Shown: in pieces, positions 7,985 through 17,456 of the stretch
Layout of the letters: the number at the start of each line of letters is the position of its first letter
Position numbering within the stretch: the first letter of the stretch is position 1
From: [Ruminococcus] torques ATCC 27756
GTDB taxonomy: Bacteria > Bacillota > Clostridia > Lachnospirales > Lachnospiraceae
Direction of reading: 5' to 3'
Length of the DNA stretch: 64,000 nucleotides
Assembly (NCBI RefSeq): GCF_000153925.1
Contig: NZ_DS264344.1
Span: 124,001-188,000 of the forward strand
Program-made: the position numbers and the translations under genes
The notes under the pieces: generated by a model
What the model saw: the letters and a program-made list of their open reading frames with translations, nothing else
The model's database searches: none
Told to the model about the DNA's origin: nothing

Positions 7985-8646
7985 CAGGAAAAAAAGCGGT
8001 CATTTTTGATATGGATGGATCACTTGTAGATTCGATGTGGATCTGGCCGGAAGTTGACCGTATTTATATGGATAAATATCACTTGACTGCACCGGATACA
8101 TTTCACAGAGATATAGAGGGGATGAGTTATGTAGAGACCGCACAATATTTTGTCGATACCTTTACAACATTAAATCAAACAGTAGAAGACGTAATGCAGG
8201 AATGGCGGGATATGACAGTTGAGCTGTATGCAACGAAAGTATTTCCAAAGGCCGGCGCAGTTGAGTTTCTGGATTTGATGAAACAAAACGGTATCCGTCT
8301 CGGTATTGCCACAAGCAATGATCGGGAAATTGCAGAAGCTGCGCTGAACGGACGGGGACTGACGAAATATTTTGATTCTGTACGTACTTCTTCGGAAGTT
8401 GCGGCAGGGAAACCTGCGCCGGATGTCTATTTAAAAGTCGCAGACGACATGAATGTAGACCCGAAAAACTGTCTTGTATTTGAAGATGTTATCAATGGAA
8501 TTCTGGCAGGAAAGAACGCGGGCATGGAAGTGTGCGCTGTAGCAGATGATTTTACAAAAGCAGACGAAGCGGAGAAAAAGGCTGCCGCGGATTATTTTAT
8601 CCGAGATTTTTTTGACGTTTTAAAAAACACTTACGAAAGGTGCTGA
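7978..8646 (+). CDS. HAD-superfamily phosphatase/phosphoglucomutase-like hydrolase
   Basis: A 222-residue HAD hydrolase with the class I cap. Motif I is FDMDGSLVDS (about 10-19), where the first aspartate is the nucleophile. Motif II is ATSND (about 100-104), motif III is GKPAPDVYLKVA, and motif IV is VFEDVINGILAGKNAGM. This layout matches beta-phosphoglucomutase and related sugar-phosphate phosphatases; the true substrate is unknown. It overlaps the pseudouridine synthase by 7 bases. Confidence 0.85.
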   Translation: MLTGKKAVIFDMDGSLVDSMWIWPEVDRIYMDKYHLTAPDTFHRDIEGMSYVETAQYFVDTFTTLNQTVEDVMQEWRDMTVELYATKVFPKAGAVEFLDLMKQNGIRLGIATSNDREIAEAALNGRGLTKYFDSVRTSSEVAAGKPAPDVYLKVADDMNVDPKNCLVFEDVINGILAGKNAGMEVCAVADDFTKADEAEKKAAADYFIRDFFDVLKNTYERC

Positions 8647-8647
8647 A

Positions 8648-10582
8648 TTGAAAAATATGAACCATGATTTTTTACCTGTATGCAGGGAAGATATGGAAAA
8701 ACGCGGGTGGAAGAGCGTTGATTTTGCCTATATTATCGGAGACGGATATGTGGATCATCCGTCTTTTGGTCATGCGATCATCAGCCGTCTTTTAGAATCA
8801 AGAGGATATCGTGTCGGAATTATTTCTCAACCGGATTGGAAAGATCCGGAAAGTATTTGTATTTACGGAGAACCGCGACTGGGATTTCTTGTTTCTGCCG
8901 GAAATATGGATTCGATGGTAAATCATTATTCTGTATCGAAAAAACGAAGAAGAACAGATGCTTATACCCCAGGCGGAGAGATGGGAAAACGCCCGGACCA
9001 TGCCTGTGTTGTGTATGGAAATCTGATACGACAGAAATATAAAAAGACCGCAGTAATTATGGGCGGTATCGAAGCAAGTTTAAGACGTATGGCACATTAT
9101 GACTATTGGTCGGATAAATTAAAACGGTCAATCCTTCTTGATTCCGGTGCGGATATTGTTTCTTACGGAATGGGAGAACGCTCGATCCTGGAGATTGCCG
9201 AAGCTTTAGAGGCGGGAATACCAATCGAAGAAATTACTTATATTGATGGTACTGTCGTTAAAATAAAAGAGAAAGAAAAAATATATGACGCCCAGTTTCT
9301 GCCTTCTTATGAGGAGCTAAAAGCAGATCGGAAAATGTATGCAAAAAGCTTCTATACACAATATTTAAATACGGATGCATTTAGCGGGAAACGACTTGCA
9401 GAACCTTATTCGGAACATTTATATGTCGTTCAGAATCCGCCGTCAAAACCGTTAAGTGTTACAGAAATGGATGATATTTATGATCTGCCGTATATGAGGA
9501 CTTATCATCCGTCTTATAAAGCGAAAGGAGGAATCCCGGCAATTTCGGAGATCCGCTTCAGCCTGATCAGCAACAGGGGATGTTTCGGAGGATGCAGTTT
9601 CTGTGCGCTTACATTTCACCAGGGGCGTATTGTACAGGTCAGAAGTCATGAATCGCTTATAAAAGAAGCGGAACAAATGGTTGAAGAAAAAGATTTTAAG
9701 GGATACATCCATGATGTAGGAGGTCCGACCGCAAATTTTCGTCATCCATCTTGTGAAAAACAGCTTCGGCACGGTGTATGCGCGACAAAGCAGTGTCTCT
9801 TTCCTGCTCCTTGCAAAAATATAGATGCAGATCATAGTGATTATGTTGCACTATTACGAAAATTAAGAAAGATCCCGAAAGTAAAAAAAGTATTTATCCG
9901 TTCGGGAATCCGATTTGATTATTTGCTGGCAGATAAAAAGAATACATTTTTAAAAGAACTATGTCAGTATCATGTAAGCGGACAACTGAAAGTGGCGCCT
10001 GAACATATCAGCGCTCCCGTGCTTTCTTTGATGGGAAAACCGGAACATCGAATATATGAAGAGTTTACACGACAGTTTAAGAAAATGAATGAAAGACTCG
10101 GAATGGATCAGTATCTTGTCCCGTACCTTATGTCTTCTCATCCGGGATCAACGTTAAAAGAAGCTGTTGAACTGGCAGAATACTGCCGTGACCTCGGATA
10201 TATGCCGGAGCAGGTGCAGGATTTTTATCCGACACCTTCTACGCTTTCAACTTGCATGTATTATACGGGAATCGATCCGCGCACCGGTCAGTCTGTTTAT
10301 GTTCCGAAATCCCCGCATGAAAAAGCGATGCAGCGCGCTTTGATTCAGTATCGTGATCCGAAACATTATGACCTTGTTTTGGAAGCTTTGAGAAAAACGG
10401 GAAGAATGGATCTTGTCGGCTACGGACCAAAGTGTCTGATCCGTCCCGGACGTGAAAAAGACAGTACAAATACAGGACGTGAAAAACAAGTAAATACAAG
10501 TAAAAAGCCAGCTTATAAAAAGATAGATAAGAAAACAAACTATAAGAAAAAGACAATCAGAAATGTGCATAGAAAGAAATGA
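8648..10582 (+). CDS. ygiQ: YgiQ-family radical SAM protein
   Basis: A 644-residue radical SAM protein. The iron-sulfur cluster motif CFGGCSFC lies near residue 316-323, preceded by SNRG; the N-terminal part contains VYGNLIRQKYKK and IMGGIEASLRRMAHYDYWSDK, typical of YgiQ (UPF0313). Extra cysteines (CEKQ...CATKQCLFPAPC) follow the radical SAM core. The C-terminus is a lysine-rich tail. Function in this family is not established. The start is TTG (8648) with AAAGGTG upstream; an ATG at 8657 is an alternative. It sits 1 base after the HAD gene. Confidence 0.9.
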   Translation: MKNMNHDFLPVCREDMEKRGWKSVDFAYIIGDGYVDHPSFGHAIISRLLESRGYRVGIISQPDWKDPESICIYGEPRLGFLVSAGNMDSMVNHYSVSKKRRRTDAYTPGGEMGKRPDHACVVYGNLIRQKYKKTAVIMGGIEASLRRMAHYDYWSDKLKRSILLDSGADIVSYGMGERSILEIAEALEAGIPIEEITYIDGTVVKIKEKEKIYDAQFLPSYEELKADRKMYAKSFYTQYLNTDAFSGKRLAEPYSEHLYVVQNPPSKPLSVTEMDDIYDLPYMRTYHPSYKAKGGIPAISEIRFSLISNRGCFGGCSFCALTFHQGRIVQVRSHESLIKEAEQMVEEKDFKGYIHDVGGPTANFRHPSCEKQLRHGVCATKQCLFPAPCKNIDADHSDYVALLRKLRKIPKVKKVFIRSGIRFDYLLADKKNTFLKELCQYHVSGQLKVAPEHISAPVLSLMGKPEHRIYEEFTRQFKKMNERLGMDQYLVPYLMSSHPGSTLKEAVELAEYCRDLGYMPEQVQDFYPTPSTLSTCMYYTGIDPRTGQSVYVPKSPHEKAMQRALIQYRDPKHYDLVLEALRKTGRMDLVGYGPKCLIRPGREKDSTNTGREKQVNTSKKPAYKKIDKKTNYKKKTIRNVHRKK

Positions 10583-10588
10583 GGATAA

Positions 10589-11362
10589 ATGAAAATGAGA
10601 GTTGCAGTTGTCACCGGAGCGTCATCAGGTATAGGAAGAGAGTTTGTTCGTCAATTGGAATATTTTTATAAGGATCTCGACGAAATATGGGTAATTGCAC
10701 GAAGGGAAGAACGGTTGGAGCAGCTTAGGAAAGAAGTTAATGTTCCGCTTCGCATTTTTGCGGGAGACTTACAGAAAAAACATGTATACAGACAATTTTA
10801 TACAGAGCTTTGTCAATGGCACCCTAATATAAGAATGCTTGTCAATGCAGCCGGTTTTGGCAAAAGCGGAACTTTTTCGGAAATTGCCGAAAAAGGAAAA
10901 CGGATTCATACGGATATGATCGATCTGAATTGCACTGCGCTTATCCGCATAACGCAAATGACGCTTCCTTATATGAAGATGGGAAGCCGTATTATAAACA
11001 TGGCAAGTGCGGCGGCGTTTTGTCCGCAGCCTTCTTTTGCTGTTTATGCGGCGTCTAAAGCATGTGTTTTAAGTTTTTCACGTGCTCTGGGACAAGAATT
11101 AAGAGAAAAAAGCATTTATGTGACGGCAGTTTGTCCGGGACCTGTGGAAACAGAATTTTTCGAGGTGAGCGGAGAATTAAAAAATCCCCTCAAAAAGCTG
11201 AATATGGCGGCGGCAAATAAAGTTGTTCATAGAGCTCTTATTGACAGCAGAAAGAAGAAATCTGTTTCTGTATATGGAGCAGGAATAAAAGCGGCAGAAA
11301 TTATGACAAAACTGCTGCCGGTAAGTCTTATTTTGAAAGCGGAGGAACTATTTGTATCATGA
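10589..11362 (+). CDS. short-chain dehydrogenase/reductase
   Basis: A 257-residue classical SDR. The nucleotide-binding TGASSGIG lies near 9-16, NAAGFG near 88-93, and the catalytic serine region (INMASAAAF) and YAASK (about 153-157) are all in place. The arginine residues after the first strand (IARREERLEQL) favour NADPH. The C-terminal helix is hydrophobic (PVSLILKA), as in SDRs acting on lipids or steroids. The substrate cannot be assigned. It overlaps the following membrane-protein gene by 4 bases, suggesting the two work together. Confidence 0.88.
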   Translation: MKMRVAVVTGASSGIGREFVRQLEYFYKDLDEIWVIARREERLEQLRKEVNVPLRIFAGDLQKKHVYRQFYTELCQWHPNIRMLVNAAGFGKSGTFSEIAEKGKRIHTDMIDLNCTALIRITQMTLPYMKMGSRIINMASAAAFCPQPSFAVYAASKACVLSFSRALGQELREKSIYVTAVCPGPVETEFFEVSGELKNPLKKLNMAAANKVVHRALIDSRKKKSVSVYGAGIKAAEIMTKLLPVSLILKAEELFVS

Positions 11363-11937
11363 AAAAGACAGAAAAAGGAATGCCGGGATATTTAAATTAT
11401 AAAAGAAAAATAGAAATCATAAGAACGCTTGCCTATTTTGGCATCGTGATCGCAATATTGCTTCTCGGATATTTTCAGACAGGAACAAAATTAAATCTTC
11501 TTACAGTAGTAGCTATTGTCGGATGTCTTCCGGCATCGAAAGCGCTTGTAGGAGTTATTACACGCTTTCCTTATCGTTCGATCGATGGAGAACGAGCGAA
11601 AGAAATCGCGTCAAAAACTGATCTTCTGACTGTTTGTTATGATATGGTGATCACGAGCAGAGATCATATAATGCCTGTTGACTGCATTGTGATATCCGGA
11701 CATAATATTTTCGGATATACCCATTATAATAAAGTAAACACGACAGAACTTGCCGATCATATAAAAACAATTTTAGCACAAAACGGTTACAAAGGATTTC
11801 AAATTCGTATATTAAATGAGTATAAGCCGTTTATTACAAGAGCGGAAGGTTTAAATAATATTGCGGCTGTCGAACAGGAAGATACAAAAACAAAAGAAGA
11901 AACGGTACGTGGTCTTATTCTAAACATCTCTATGTAA
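11359..11937 (+). CDS. conserved membrane protein of unknown function with two helices
   Basis: A 192-residue protein. Two hydrophobic segments (about 24-44, TLAYFGIVIAILLLGYF; and 49-68, LLTVVAIVGCLPASKALVG) form a hairpin in the membrane, and the remaining roughly 120 residues form a cytoplasmic domain with alternating strands and helices (TVCYDMVITSRDHIMPVDCIVI, QIRILNEYKPFI). I recognise no named domain. The ATGA overlap with the SDR implies co-translation. Confidence 0.8.
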   Translation: MKKTEKGMPGYLNYKRKIEIIRTLAYFGIVIAILLLGYFQTGTKLNLLTVVAIVGCLPASKALVGVITRFPYRSIDGERAKEIASKTDLLTVCYDMVITSRDHIMPVDCIVISGHNIFGYTHYNKVNTTELADHIKTILAQNGYKGFQIRILNEYKPFITRAEGLNNIAAVEQEDTKTKEETVRGLILNISM

Positions 11938-11957
11938 ATAAAAAGGAATTAAGTCAA

Positions 11958-13001
11958 ATGAAAGAGATAGAAATCAACTCAAATGAAGCGGGACAGCGAT
12001 TTGATAAATTTTTAGGAAAATATCTGGATCAGGCTCCGAAAAGTTTTCTCTATAAAATGCTTCGTAAAAAGAATATTACATTAAACGGGAAAAAGGCTGC
12101 GGGAAATGAAATTTTAGCTCTCGGCGATAATGTGAAGTTGTTTTTTTCGGATGAAACAATTAAAAAATTTTCAAAAACTTCAGAAGAAGTTTTTCGGCCG
12201 GTACAGAAAAATACCGCTAAAAGCAAAGTAAAACTGAATGTATTATATGAGGATGAAAATGTGATCTTTCTGAACAAACCGGTCGGAATGCTTTCCCAGA
12301 AAGCAAATCGGGAAGATACTTCTCTTGTAGAATATTTAATAGAGTATCTTTTGGATTCAGGGCAGGTAACAAGAGAGGAACTAAAGACTTTTCATCCCGC
12401 GGTATGTAACCGGCTCGATCGAAATACGAGCGGGATCGTTGCGGGAGGAAAGACACTGAGCGCGCTTCAGATATTAAATGAGATGTTCCGAACAAGATCA
12501 TTGGAAAAATATTATTTGTGCCTTGTTTCGGGAAAGATAAAGGACGGACAGAGGATTTGCGGATATTTGAAAAAAAATACAAAAACAAATAAGGTATCTG
12601 TCACAAAAGAAAAGAGGGAAACAAAAGAAGCGCTTCCGATTGAAACAGAATATACCCCTCTTTTTGTTTCTGATCATGTAACACTTTTAAAAGTACACCT
12701 AATTACGGGAAAAACACATCAGATCCGTGCACATCTGGCAGCGATCGGTCATCCGATCATAGGAGATTATAAATATGGAGATTTTAAAATAAATGAAGCC
12801 TATAAGAAAAAATATGGGTTGAAAACACAGCTTCTTCATGCTTATCAGCTTTGTTTTCCGGATGTGGAACTAGTAAAAAATCTGCCAAACAGGCAGATCA
12901 TTGCGCCTGTTCCCGATTTATTTAAAAAGATCTGTATTGATAAAGGAGTGAACAATAATGGCTGCATGGAATTCAAGAGGTCTTCGGGGTTCGACCTTTG
13001 A
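11958..13001 (+). CDS. RluA-family pseudouridine synthase (RluC/RluD-like)
   Basis: A 347-residue enzyme with an N-terminal S4 domain (GQRFDKFLGKYL, NITLNGKKA) and a catalytic domain whose CNRLDRNTSGIV contains the aspartate nucleophile. It continues LEKYYLCLVSGK and GKTHQIRAHLAAIGHPIIGD, both standard for RluA-type enzymes. A lysine-rich linker lies near 72-92. It is one of three uridine isomerases of two families in this window. Its 3' end overlaps recU by 44 bases. Confidence 0.88.
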   Translation: MKEIEINSNEAGQRFDKFLGKYLDQAPKSFLYKMLRKKNITLNGKKAAGNEILALGDNVKLFFSDETIKKFSKTSEEVFRPVQKNTAKSKVKLNVLYEDENVIFLNKPVGMLSQKANREDTSLVEYLIEYLLDSGQVTREELKTFHPAVCNRLDRNTSGIVAGGKTLSALQILNEMFRTRSLEKYYLCLVSGKIKDGQRICGYLKKNTKTNKVSVTKEKRETKEALPIETEYTPLFVSDHVTLLKVHLITGKTHQIRAHLAAIGHPIIGDYKYGDFKINEAYKKKYGLKTQLLHAYQLCFPDVELVKNLPNRQIIAPVPDLFKKICIDKGVNNNGCMEFKRSSGFDL

Positions 13002-13491
13002 AGAACTTATCAATCAGACAAATGAACAATATGAACAGATGAACCTTGCCTTAATACAGAAAATACCGACGCCTATTACTCCTGTAAAAATTGATCAGGG
13101 AAGCAGACATATTACGCTTGCATACTTTGATAAAGTAAGTACAGTTGATTACATAGGAGCAGTACAGGGAATTCCCGTATGTTTTGACGCAAAGGAATGT
13201 AAGACAGATACGTTTCCTCTTGCAAATGTCCATGAACATCAGATTGAGTTTATGCAAAAGTTTGAAGAACAGGGAGGAATTGCTTTTCTGTTGATTTATT
13301 ATACGACAAGGGATGAGTTATACTATATGCGGTACAGGCAAATACAAAAATTTTGGGATCGTGCGAAAAACGGCGGCAGAAAAAGTATTCGATTTGATGA
13401 ATTGGAGTCAAATTGGTTTATGGAACTGAAAAGAGGATATTTTGTCCCTTATCTGGATTGTATACAAAAAGACCTTGACAGAAGGGATTGA
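12958..13491 (+). CDS. recU: Holliday junction resolvase RecU
   Basis: This 177-residue nuclease resolves four-way DNA junctions during recombination and chromosome segregation in Firmicutes. It matches RecU from WNSRGLRGSTFEELINQTN at the N-terminus through the nuclease core ITLAYFDKVSTVDYIG and IPVCFDAKECK (metal-binding aspartates/glutamate and lysine) to HEHQIEFMQKFEEQGGIAFLLIYY. It is slightly shorter than B. subtilis RecU. The gene begins inside the preceding reading frame (44-base overlap), with AAAGGAG upstream of the ATG. Confidence 0.9.
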   Translation: MAAWNSRGLRGSTFEELINQTNEQYEQMNLALIQKIPTPITPVKIDQGSRHITLAYFDKVSTVDYIGAVQGIPVCFDAKECKTDTFPLANVHEHQIEFMQKFEEQGGIAFLLIYYTTRDELYYMRYRQIQKFWDRAKNGGRKSIRFDELESNWFMELKRGYFVPYLDCIQKDLDRRD

Positions 13492-13516
13492 CAGATTGAA
13501 CGAAACTTCGTATAAT
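13488..13516 (+). promoter_or_regulatory. sigma-A promoter of the histidine operon
   Basis: TTGACA (13488-13493), a 17-base spacer and TATAAT (13511-13516) give a perfect consensus promoter overlapping the recU stop codon. Transcription would begin near 13524, about 47 bases before hisZ. I see no T-box or histidine leader peptide in that short leader. Confidence 0.92.
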
Positions 13517-13570
13517 ATCCGAAAGAGTTTAACGAATTAGCATAGTAAAGTGAAGGGGGTTTTATTTGCG

Positions 13571-14815
13571 ATGGAACAAAAATTACATACGCCTGAAGGA
13601 GTAAGGGATATTTACAGCAGGGAATGTGAAATAAAACTCACACTACAGAAAAAATTAAATCAAGTTCTCCATTTATATGGATATCGCGATATTCAGACTC
13701 CGACGTTTGAATATTACGATGTATTTAGAGAAGAGATCGGTTCTACTTCTACACAGGAGTTATACAAATTTTTCGATCGTGAAGGAAATATATTGGCTCT
13801 TCGTCCGGACATTACTCCATCGGTTGCAAGGGCGGCGGCTACACTTTTTGATACTGAAGATTTTCCGCTTCGTTTTTGTTATGTCGGAAACACTTTTATC
13901 AATCATACAAGCTATCGCGGCAAGTTAAAGGAAAATACACAATTCGGCGCGGAACTAATCGGGCTTGATTCTGTTGAGGCAGATGCGGAGATGATAGCAA
14001 TGGTTGCAGACGCATTGAAAAAGACGGGACTGGAAGAATTTCAGATTAGTATCGGTCATGTCGATTTTCTCCAAAGTATTTTATCTGCAGCGGAGTTAGA
14101 CGAGGAAACTGTGGAACGTATACGGGAATTGATCGGAAATCGCAACTTTTTCGGAGCAGAAGAGCTTCTTGAAGAAAAGGATGTAAAAAAAGAAATCAAA
14201 GAGGCGTTTGCGATCCTCCCGGAATTAATGGGAACAGAGGATGTTCTGGACAAGGCGCAGCAATTTGCAATCAGCGACAAAGCAAAAGCCGCCATTGAAC
14301 GACTTCGTCAGATCAATCATCTTCTTTGCCTGTATAATGCTTCGGATCATGTAACTTTTGATCTGAGTATGAGCGGAGGTTATGGTTATTACACCGGAAT
14401 CGTATTTCGGGCATATACATACGGAACAGGTGATGCGGTTGTAAGAGGCGGAAGATACGATCATCTTCTTGAAAAATTCGGAAAAGAGACTCCGTCTATT
14501 GGATTTGCGATCATTGTAGATGAATTGATGAACGCTCTTTCAAGACAGAAAATTTCGGTAGACACGATAAGGCGGAACATCATTGTATATAACGAAGAGA
14601 CTGAAAGCAATGCGATCATCCTTGCCGGTAATTTTCGGGAAAAGGGACGCTGTATCGAATTGATCAGGCAAAAAGAAGGACAGGATAAATCGCTGTATGA
14701 ATCATATGCAAAAAGAAAAAATGCTGCGGCTTTAATCTATCTTTGCGACGATAAAAAGTTGGAAATGACCAATTTGATTACAGGAGAAAAGAAAACGGCA
14801 AACATTGCAGAATAA
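13571..14815 (+). CDS. hisZ: ATP phosphoribosyltransferase regulatory subunit HisZ
   Basis: A 414-residue paralogue of histidyl-tRNA synthetase without tRNA-charging function. It pairs with short-form HisG to make the allosteric first enzyme of histidine synthesis. The class II synthetase fold is visible: TPEGVRDIYSREC, REGNILALRPDITPSVAR, FRFCYVG, GYGYYTGIVFRAY and GGRYDHLLEKFG. There is no anticodon-binding domain of full HisRS type. The ATG at 13571 follows GGGGG; an upstream in-frame GTG at 13550 lacks a site. It heads the operon and is followed by hisG. Confidence 0.92.
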   Translation: MEQKLHTPEGVRDIYSRECEIKLTLQKKLNQVLHLYGYRDIQTPTFEYYDVFREEIGSTSTQELYKFFDREGNILALRPDITPSVARAAATLFDTEDFPLRFCYVGNTFINHTSYRGKLKENTQFGAELIGLDSVEADAEMIAMVADALKKTGLEEFQISIGHVDFLQSILSAAELDEETVERIRELIGNRNFFGAEELLEEKDVKKEIKEAFAILPELMGTEDVLDKAQQFAISDKAKAAIERLRQINHLLCLYNASDHVTFDLSMSGGYGYYTGIVFRAYTYGTGDAVVRGGRYDHLLEKFGKETPSIGFAIIVDELMNALSRQKISVDTIRRNIIVYNEETESNAIILAGNFREKGRCIELIRQKEGQDKSLYESYAKRKNAAALIYLCDDKKLEMTNLITGEKKTANIAE

Positions 14816-14842
14816 TTGCCGTCAGTATAAAAGGAGCAGAAT

Positions 14843-15505
14843 ATGAGATATTTGACATTTGCCCTTACAAAAGGAAGGCTCGCAGGAAAAACGATGAAAA
14901 TGCTTGAGAGTCTTGGTATTACTTGTGAGGAGATGAAAGAAAAAGATTCACGAAAACTGATTTTTACAAATGAAGAATTAAAACTGAAATTCTTTCTTGC
15001 AAAAGGCCCGGACGTACCGACATATGTAGAATACGGAGCGGCTGATATAGGAGTTGTCGGAAGGGATACGATTATTGAAGAAGGACGAAAAGTCCACGAA
15101 GTCTTAGATCTCGGTTTCGGAAAATGCAAAATGTGCGTCTGCGGACGTCAGGAGACAAAAGAACTTCTGAATCGTCATGAATTAATCCGGGTTGCGACAA
15201 AATACCCTAAAATTGCAAAGGATTATTTTTATAATAAGAAGCATCAGACAGTCGAACTGATCAAAATGAATGGTTCTATCGAACTTGCTCCGATTGTTGG
15301 TTTGTCAGAGGTGATTGTTGATATTGTAGAAACAGGAACGACTTTGAACGAGAACGGTCTGGTTGTTCTGGAAGAAGTATGTCCGCTTTCAGCAAGAATG
15401 ATCGTTAATCCGGTGAGCATGCGTATGGAGAACGATCGGATAAAGAAAATAGTCACAGATTTAAGAGAACTTTTACGAGAGGAGCAATGCGGCCATGCGA
15501 ATTGA
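14843..15505 (+). CDS. hisG: ATP phosphoribosyltransferase catalytic subunit, short form
   Basis: This subunit transfers the phosphoribosyl group from PRPP to ATP, the committed step of histidine synthesis. The 220 residues match the short HisG that lacks the C-terminal regulatory domain, which explains the adjacent hisZ. Visible motifs are LTFALTKGRLAGKTMKML at the N-terminus, VEYGAADIGVVGRDTI, and the PRPP-binding region APIVGLSEVIVDIVETGTTLNENGL. AAAGGAG precedes the ATG, and the gene overlaps hisD by 11 bases. Confidence 0.94.
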   Translation: MRYLTFALTKGRLAGKTMKMLESLGITCEEMKEKDSRKLIFTNEELKLKFFLAKGPDVPTYVEYGAADIGVVGRDTIIEEGRKVHEVLDLGFGKCKMCVCGRQETKELLNRHELIRVATKYPKIAKDYFYNKKHQTVELIKMNGSIELAPIVGLSEVIVDIVETGTTLNENGLVVLEEVCPLSARMIVNPVSMRMENDRIKKIVTDLRELLREEQCGHAN

Positions 15506-16799
15506 AAAACTGAATCAAACTACGAAAAAAAATCTTTTGGAAGATTTACTCAAAAGAAGTCCGAATAGCTATGAGATGTATGAAGAACAGGTAAAAGCAA
15601 TCTTAGATAATGTGAAAAAAAGAGGAGATGAAGCCCTTTTTGAATATACAGAAAAATTCGACGGCTTCTGTCTTGATCAGCAGTCTGTTCTTGTAAAAGA
15701 AGAAGAAATTGAAGAAGCTTATACTCAAGTCGACAGAGGATTGATTGAGATAATCAGAAAGGCTTTGAAAAATATTGAGACGTATCATGAAAAACAGAGA
15801 CAGTACAGTTGGTTTGACAGTAAACCTGACGGAACGATCCTTGGTCAGAAAGTGACGGCTCTCGATCGGGTAGGCGTATATGTGCCGGGAGGGAAAGCTG
15901 CATACCCTTCTTCGGTTCTTATGAATATCGTTCCGGCAAAAACAGCGGGAGTAAGAGAAATCATAATGGTTACTCCGCCCGGAAAAGACGGAAAAGTAAC
16001 TCCCACCACACTTGTTGCGGCAAAAGAAGCCGGAGCGGATAAAATCTATAAAGTCGGAGGCGCGCAGGCGATTGCCGCTCTTGCTTACGGAACGGAAAGC
16101 ATATCGAAAGTAGATAAGATCGTCGGCCCGGGGAATATTTATGTCGCACTGGCAAAAAAGGCGGTATATGGTCATGTTAGTATTGACTCTATCGCAGGTC
16201 CGAGTGAAATACTCGTGCTTGCAGATGAAACGGCGAACCCGCGTTATGTTGCCGCAGATCTTTTGTCTCAGGCGGAACATGATGAAATGGCAAGCGCGAT
16301 TTTAGTGACAGTAAGTATGGAATTGGCAGAGAAAGTTTCCGAGCAGACAGAACTTTTTATCAGTCAATTATCACGGGGAGAGATTATCAGAAAATCTCTC
16401 GATAATTACGGACATATTCTTGTGGCGGATACAATGGATGAGGCGATTGACGCCGCAAATGAAATTGCATCAGAGCACCTTGAAATCATGACTGCATCCC
16501 CATTTGAAGTGATGACAAAGATCCGAAATGCAGGCGCTATATTTATCGGGGAAAATTCAAGCGAACCGCTTGGCGATTATTTTGCGGGACCGAATCACGT
16601 TCTTCCGACAAACGGAACTGCAAAATTTTTCTCTCCTCTTTCTGTAGATGATTTTATTAAAAAATCAAGTATTATTTCCTACTCAAGGGAAGCACTTGAA
16701 AAAATTCATTCGGATATCGAACGGTTTGCCGAAGCTGAACATTTGACAGCTCATGCAAATTCGATAAAGGTTCGTTTTGAATCAGAACGAGGAGAGTAA
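15495..16799 (+). CDS. hisD: histidinol dehydrogenase
   Basis: This NAD- and zinc-dependent enzyme oxidises histidinol to histidine in two steps. The 434 residues are full length. Seen are RVGVYVPGGKAAYPSSVLMN, KVDKIVGPGNIYVALAKK, the zinc site SQAEHDEMA and the catalytic region ASEHLEIM, and GPNHVLPTNGTAKF near the C-terminus. GAGGAGC lies upstream of the ATG inside the end of hisG. It is co-translated with hisG and followed 4 bases later by hisB. Confidence 0.95.
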   Translation: MRIEKLNQTTKKNLLEDLLKRSPNSYEMYEEQVKAILDNVKKRGDEALFEYTEKFDGFCLDQQSVLVKEEEIEEAYTQVDRGLIEIIRKALKNIETYHEKQRQYSWFDSKPDGTILGQKVTALDRVGVYVPGGKAAYPSSVLMNIVPAKTAGVREIIMVTPPGKDGKVTPTTLVAAKEAGADKIYKVGGAQAIAALAYGTESISKVDKIVGPGNIYVALAKKAVYGHVSIDSIAGPSEILVLADETANPRYVAADLLSQAEHDEMASAILVTVSMELAEKVSEQTELFISQLSRGEIIRKSLDNYGHILVADTMDEAIDAANEIASEHLEIMTASPFEVMTKIRNAGAIFIGENSSEPLGDYFAGPNHVLPTNGTAKFFSPLSVDDFIKKSSIISYSREALEKIHSDIERFAEAEHLTAHANSIKVRFESERGE

Positions 16800-16803
16800 T
16801 ATT

Positions 16804-17403
16804 ATGAGTGAAAAAAACAAACGTATAGCGGTTTGCACGCGAAAAACAAAAGAGACAGATATCACCTTGTCTGTTAATTTAGACGGTCAGGGGAAAAATA
16901 AAATAGATACGGGGATTGCTTTTTTTGATCACATGCTTGACGGATTTGCCAGACATGGACTGTTTGATCTTGAGGTAAAAGTAGACGGAGATCTTGAAGT
17001 GGACAGTCATCATACAATAGAAGATGTGGGAATTGTCCTTGGAACAGCAATTAAAAAAGCGCTCGGAGATAAGGCCGGAATTAAAAGATATGGTTATTTT
17101 ATTCTTCCGATGGATGAAGTGCTTGCTCTTTGTGCAGCAGATCTTTCGGGACGTCCTTATTTTAAGTTTGACGCCGGATTTACAACAGACAAATTAGGGA
17201 CAATGGATACAGAAATGGTGAAAGAATTTTTCTATGCCGTTTCTTATAGTGCACAGATGAATCTGCATTTGAAAATTTTAGACGGAGGAAATAACCATCA
17301 TATGGCAGAAGCGCTTTTTAAAGCGTTTGGAAAAGCGCTTGATATGGCAGTGTCTCCGGAGCCTAGAATGACAGAAATATGGTCTACAAAAGGGGCTTTA
17401 TAA
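16804..17403 (+). CDS. hisB: imidazoleglycerol-phosphate dehydratase
   Basis: This manganese enzyme removes water from imidazole glycerol phosphate. The 199 residues correspond to the monofunctional dehydratase, without the phosphatase domain of enterobacterial HisB. Metal-binding histidine motifs are FDHMLDGFARHG, DSHHTIEDVGI and NNHHMAEALFKAFGKAL. The ATG at 16804 (GGAG 9 bases before it) is chosen over an in-frame upstream ATG at 16777 that lies inside hisD. Confidence 0.95.
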   Translation: MSEKNKRIAVCTRKTKETDITLSVNLDGQGKNKIDTGIAFFDHMLDGFARHGLFDLEVKVDGDLEVDSHHTIEDVGIVLGTAIKKALGDKAGIKRYGYFILPMDEVLALCAADLSGRPYFKFDAGFTTDKLGTMDTEMVKEFFYAVSYSAQMNLHLKILDGGNNHHMAEALFKAFGKALDMAVSPEPRMTEIWSTKGAL

Positions 17404-17456
17404 CAAACGGCTGACTCAATGCCGTTTCGTACAAATAAAAAATTAGGAGAATAATC

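Noticed and set aside
13517-13570. T-box or histidine attenuator before hisZ
   Set aside because: The leader is under 50 bases, too short for a T-box, and has no run of histidine codons.
15603-16280. 225-codon minus-strand ORF inside hisD
   Set aside because: Shadow of a clearly identified hisD gene; no start site, composition typical of an antisense frame.
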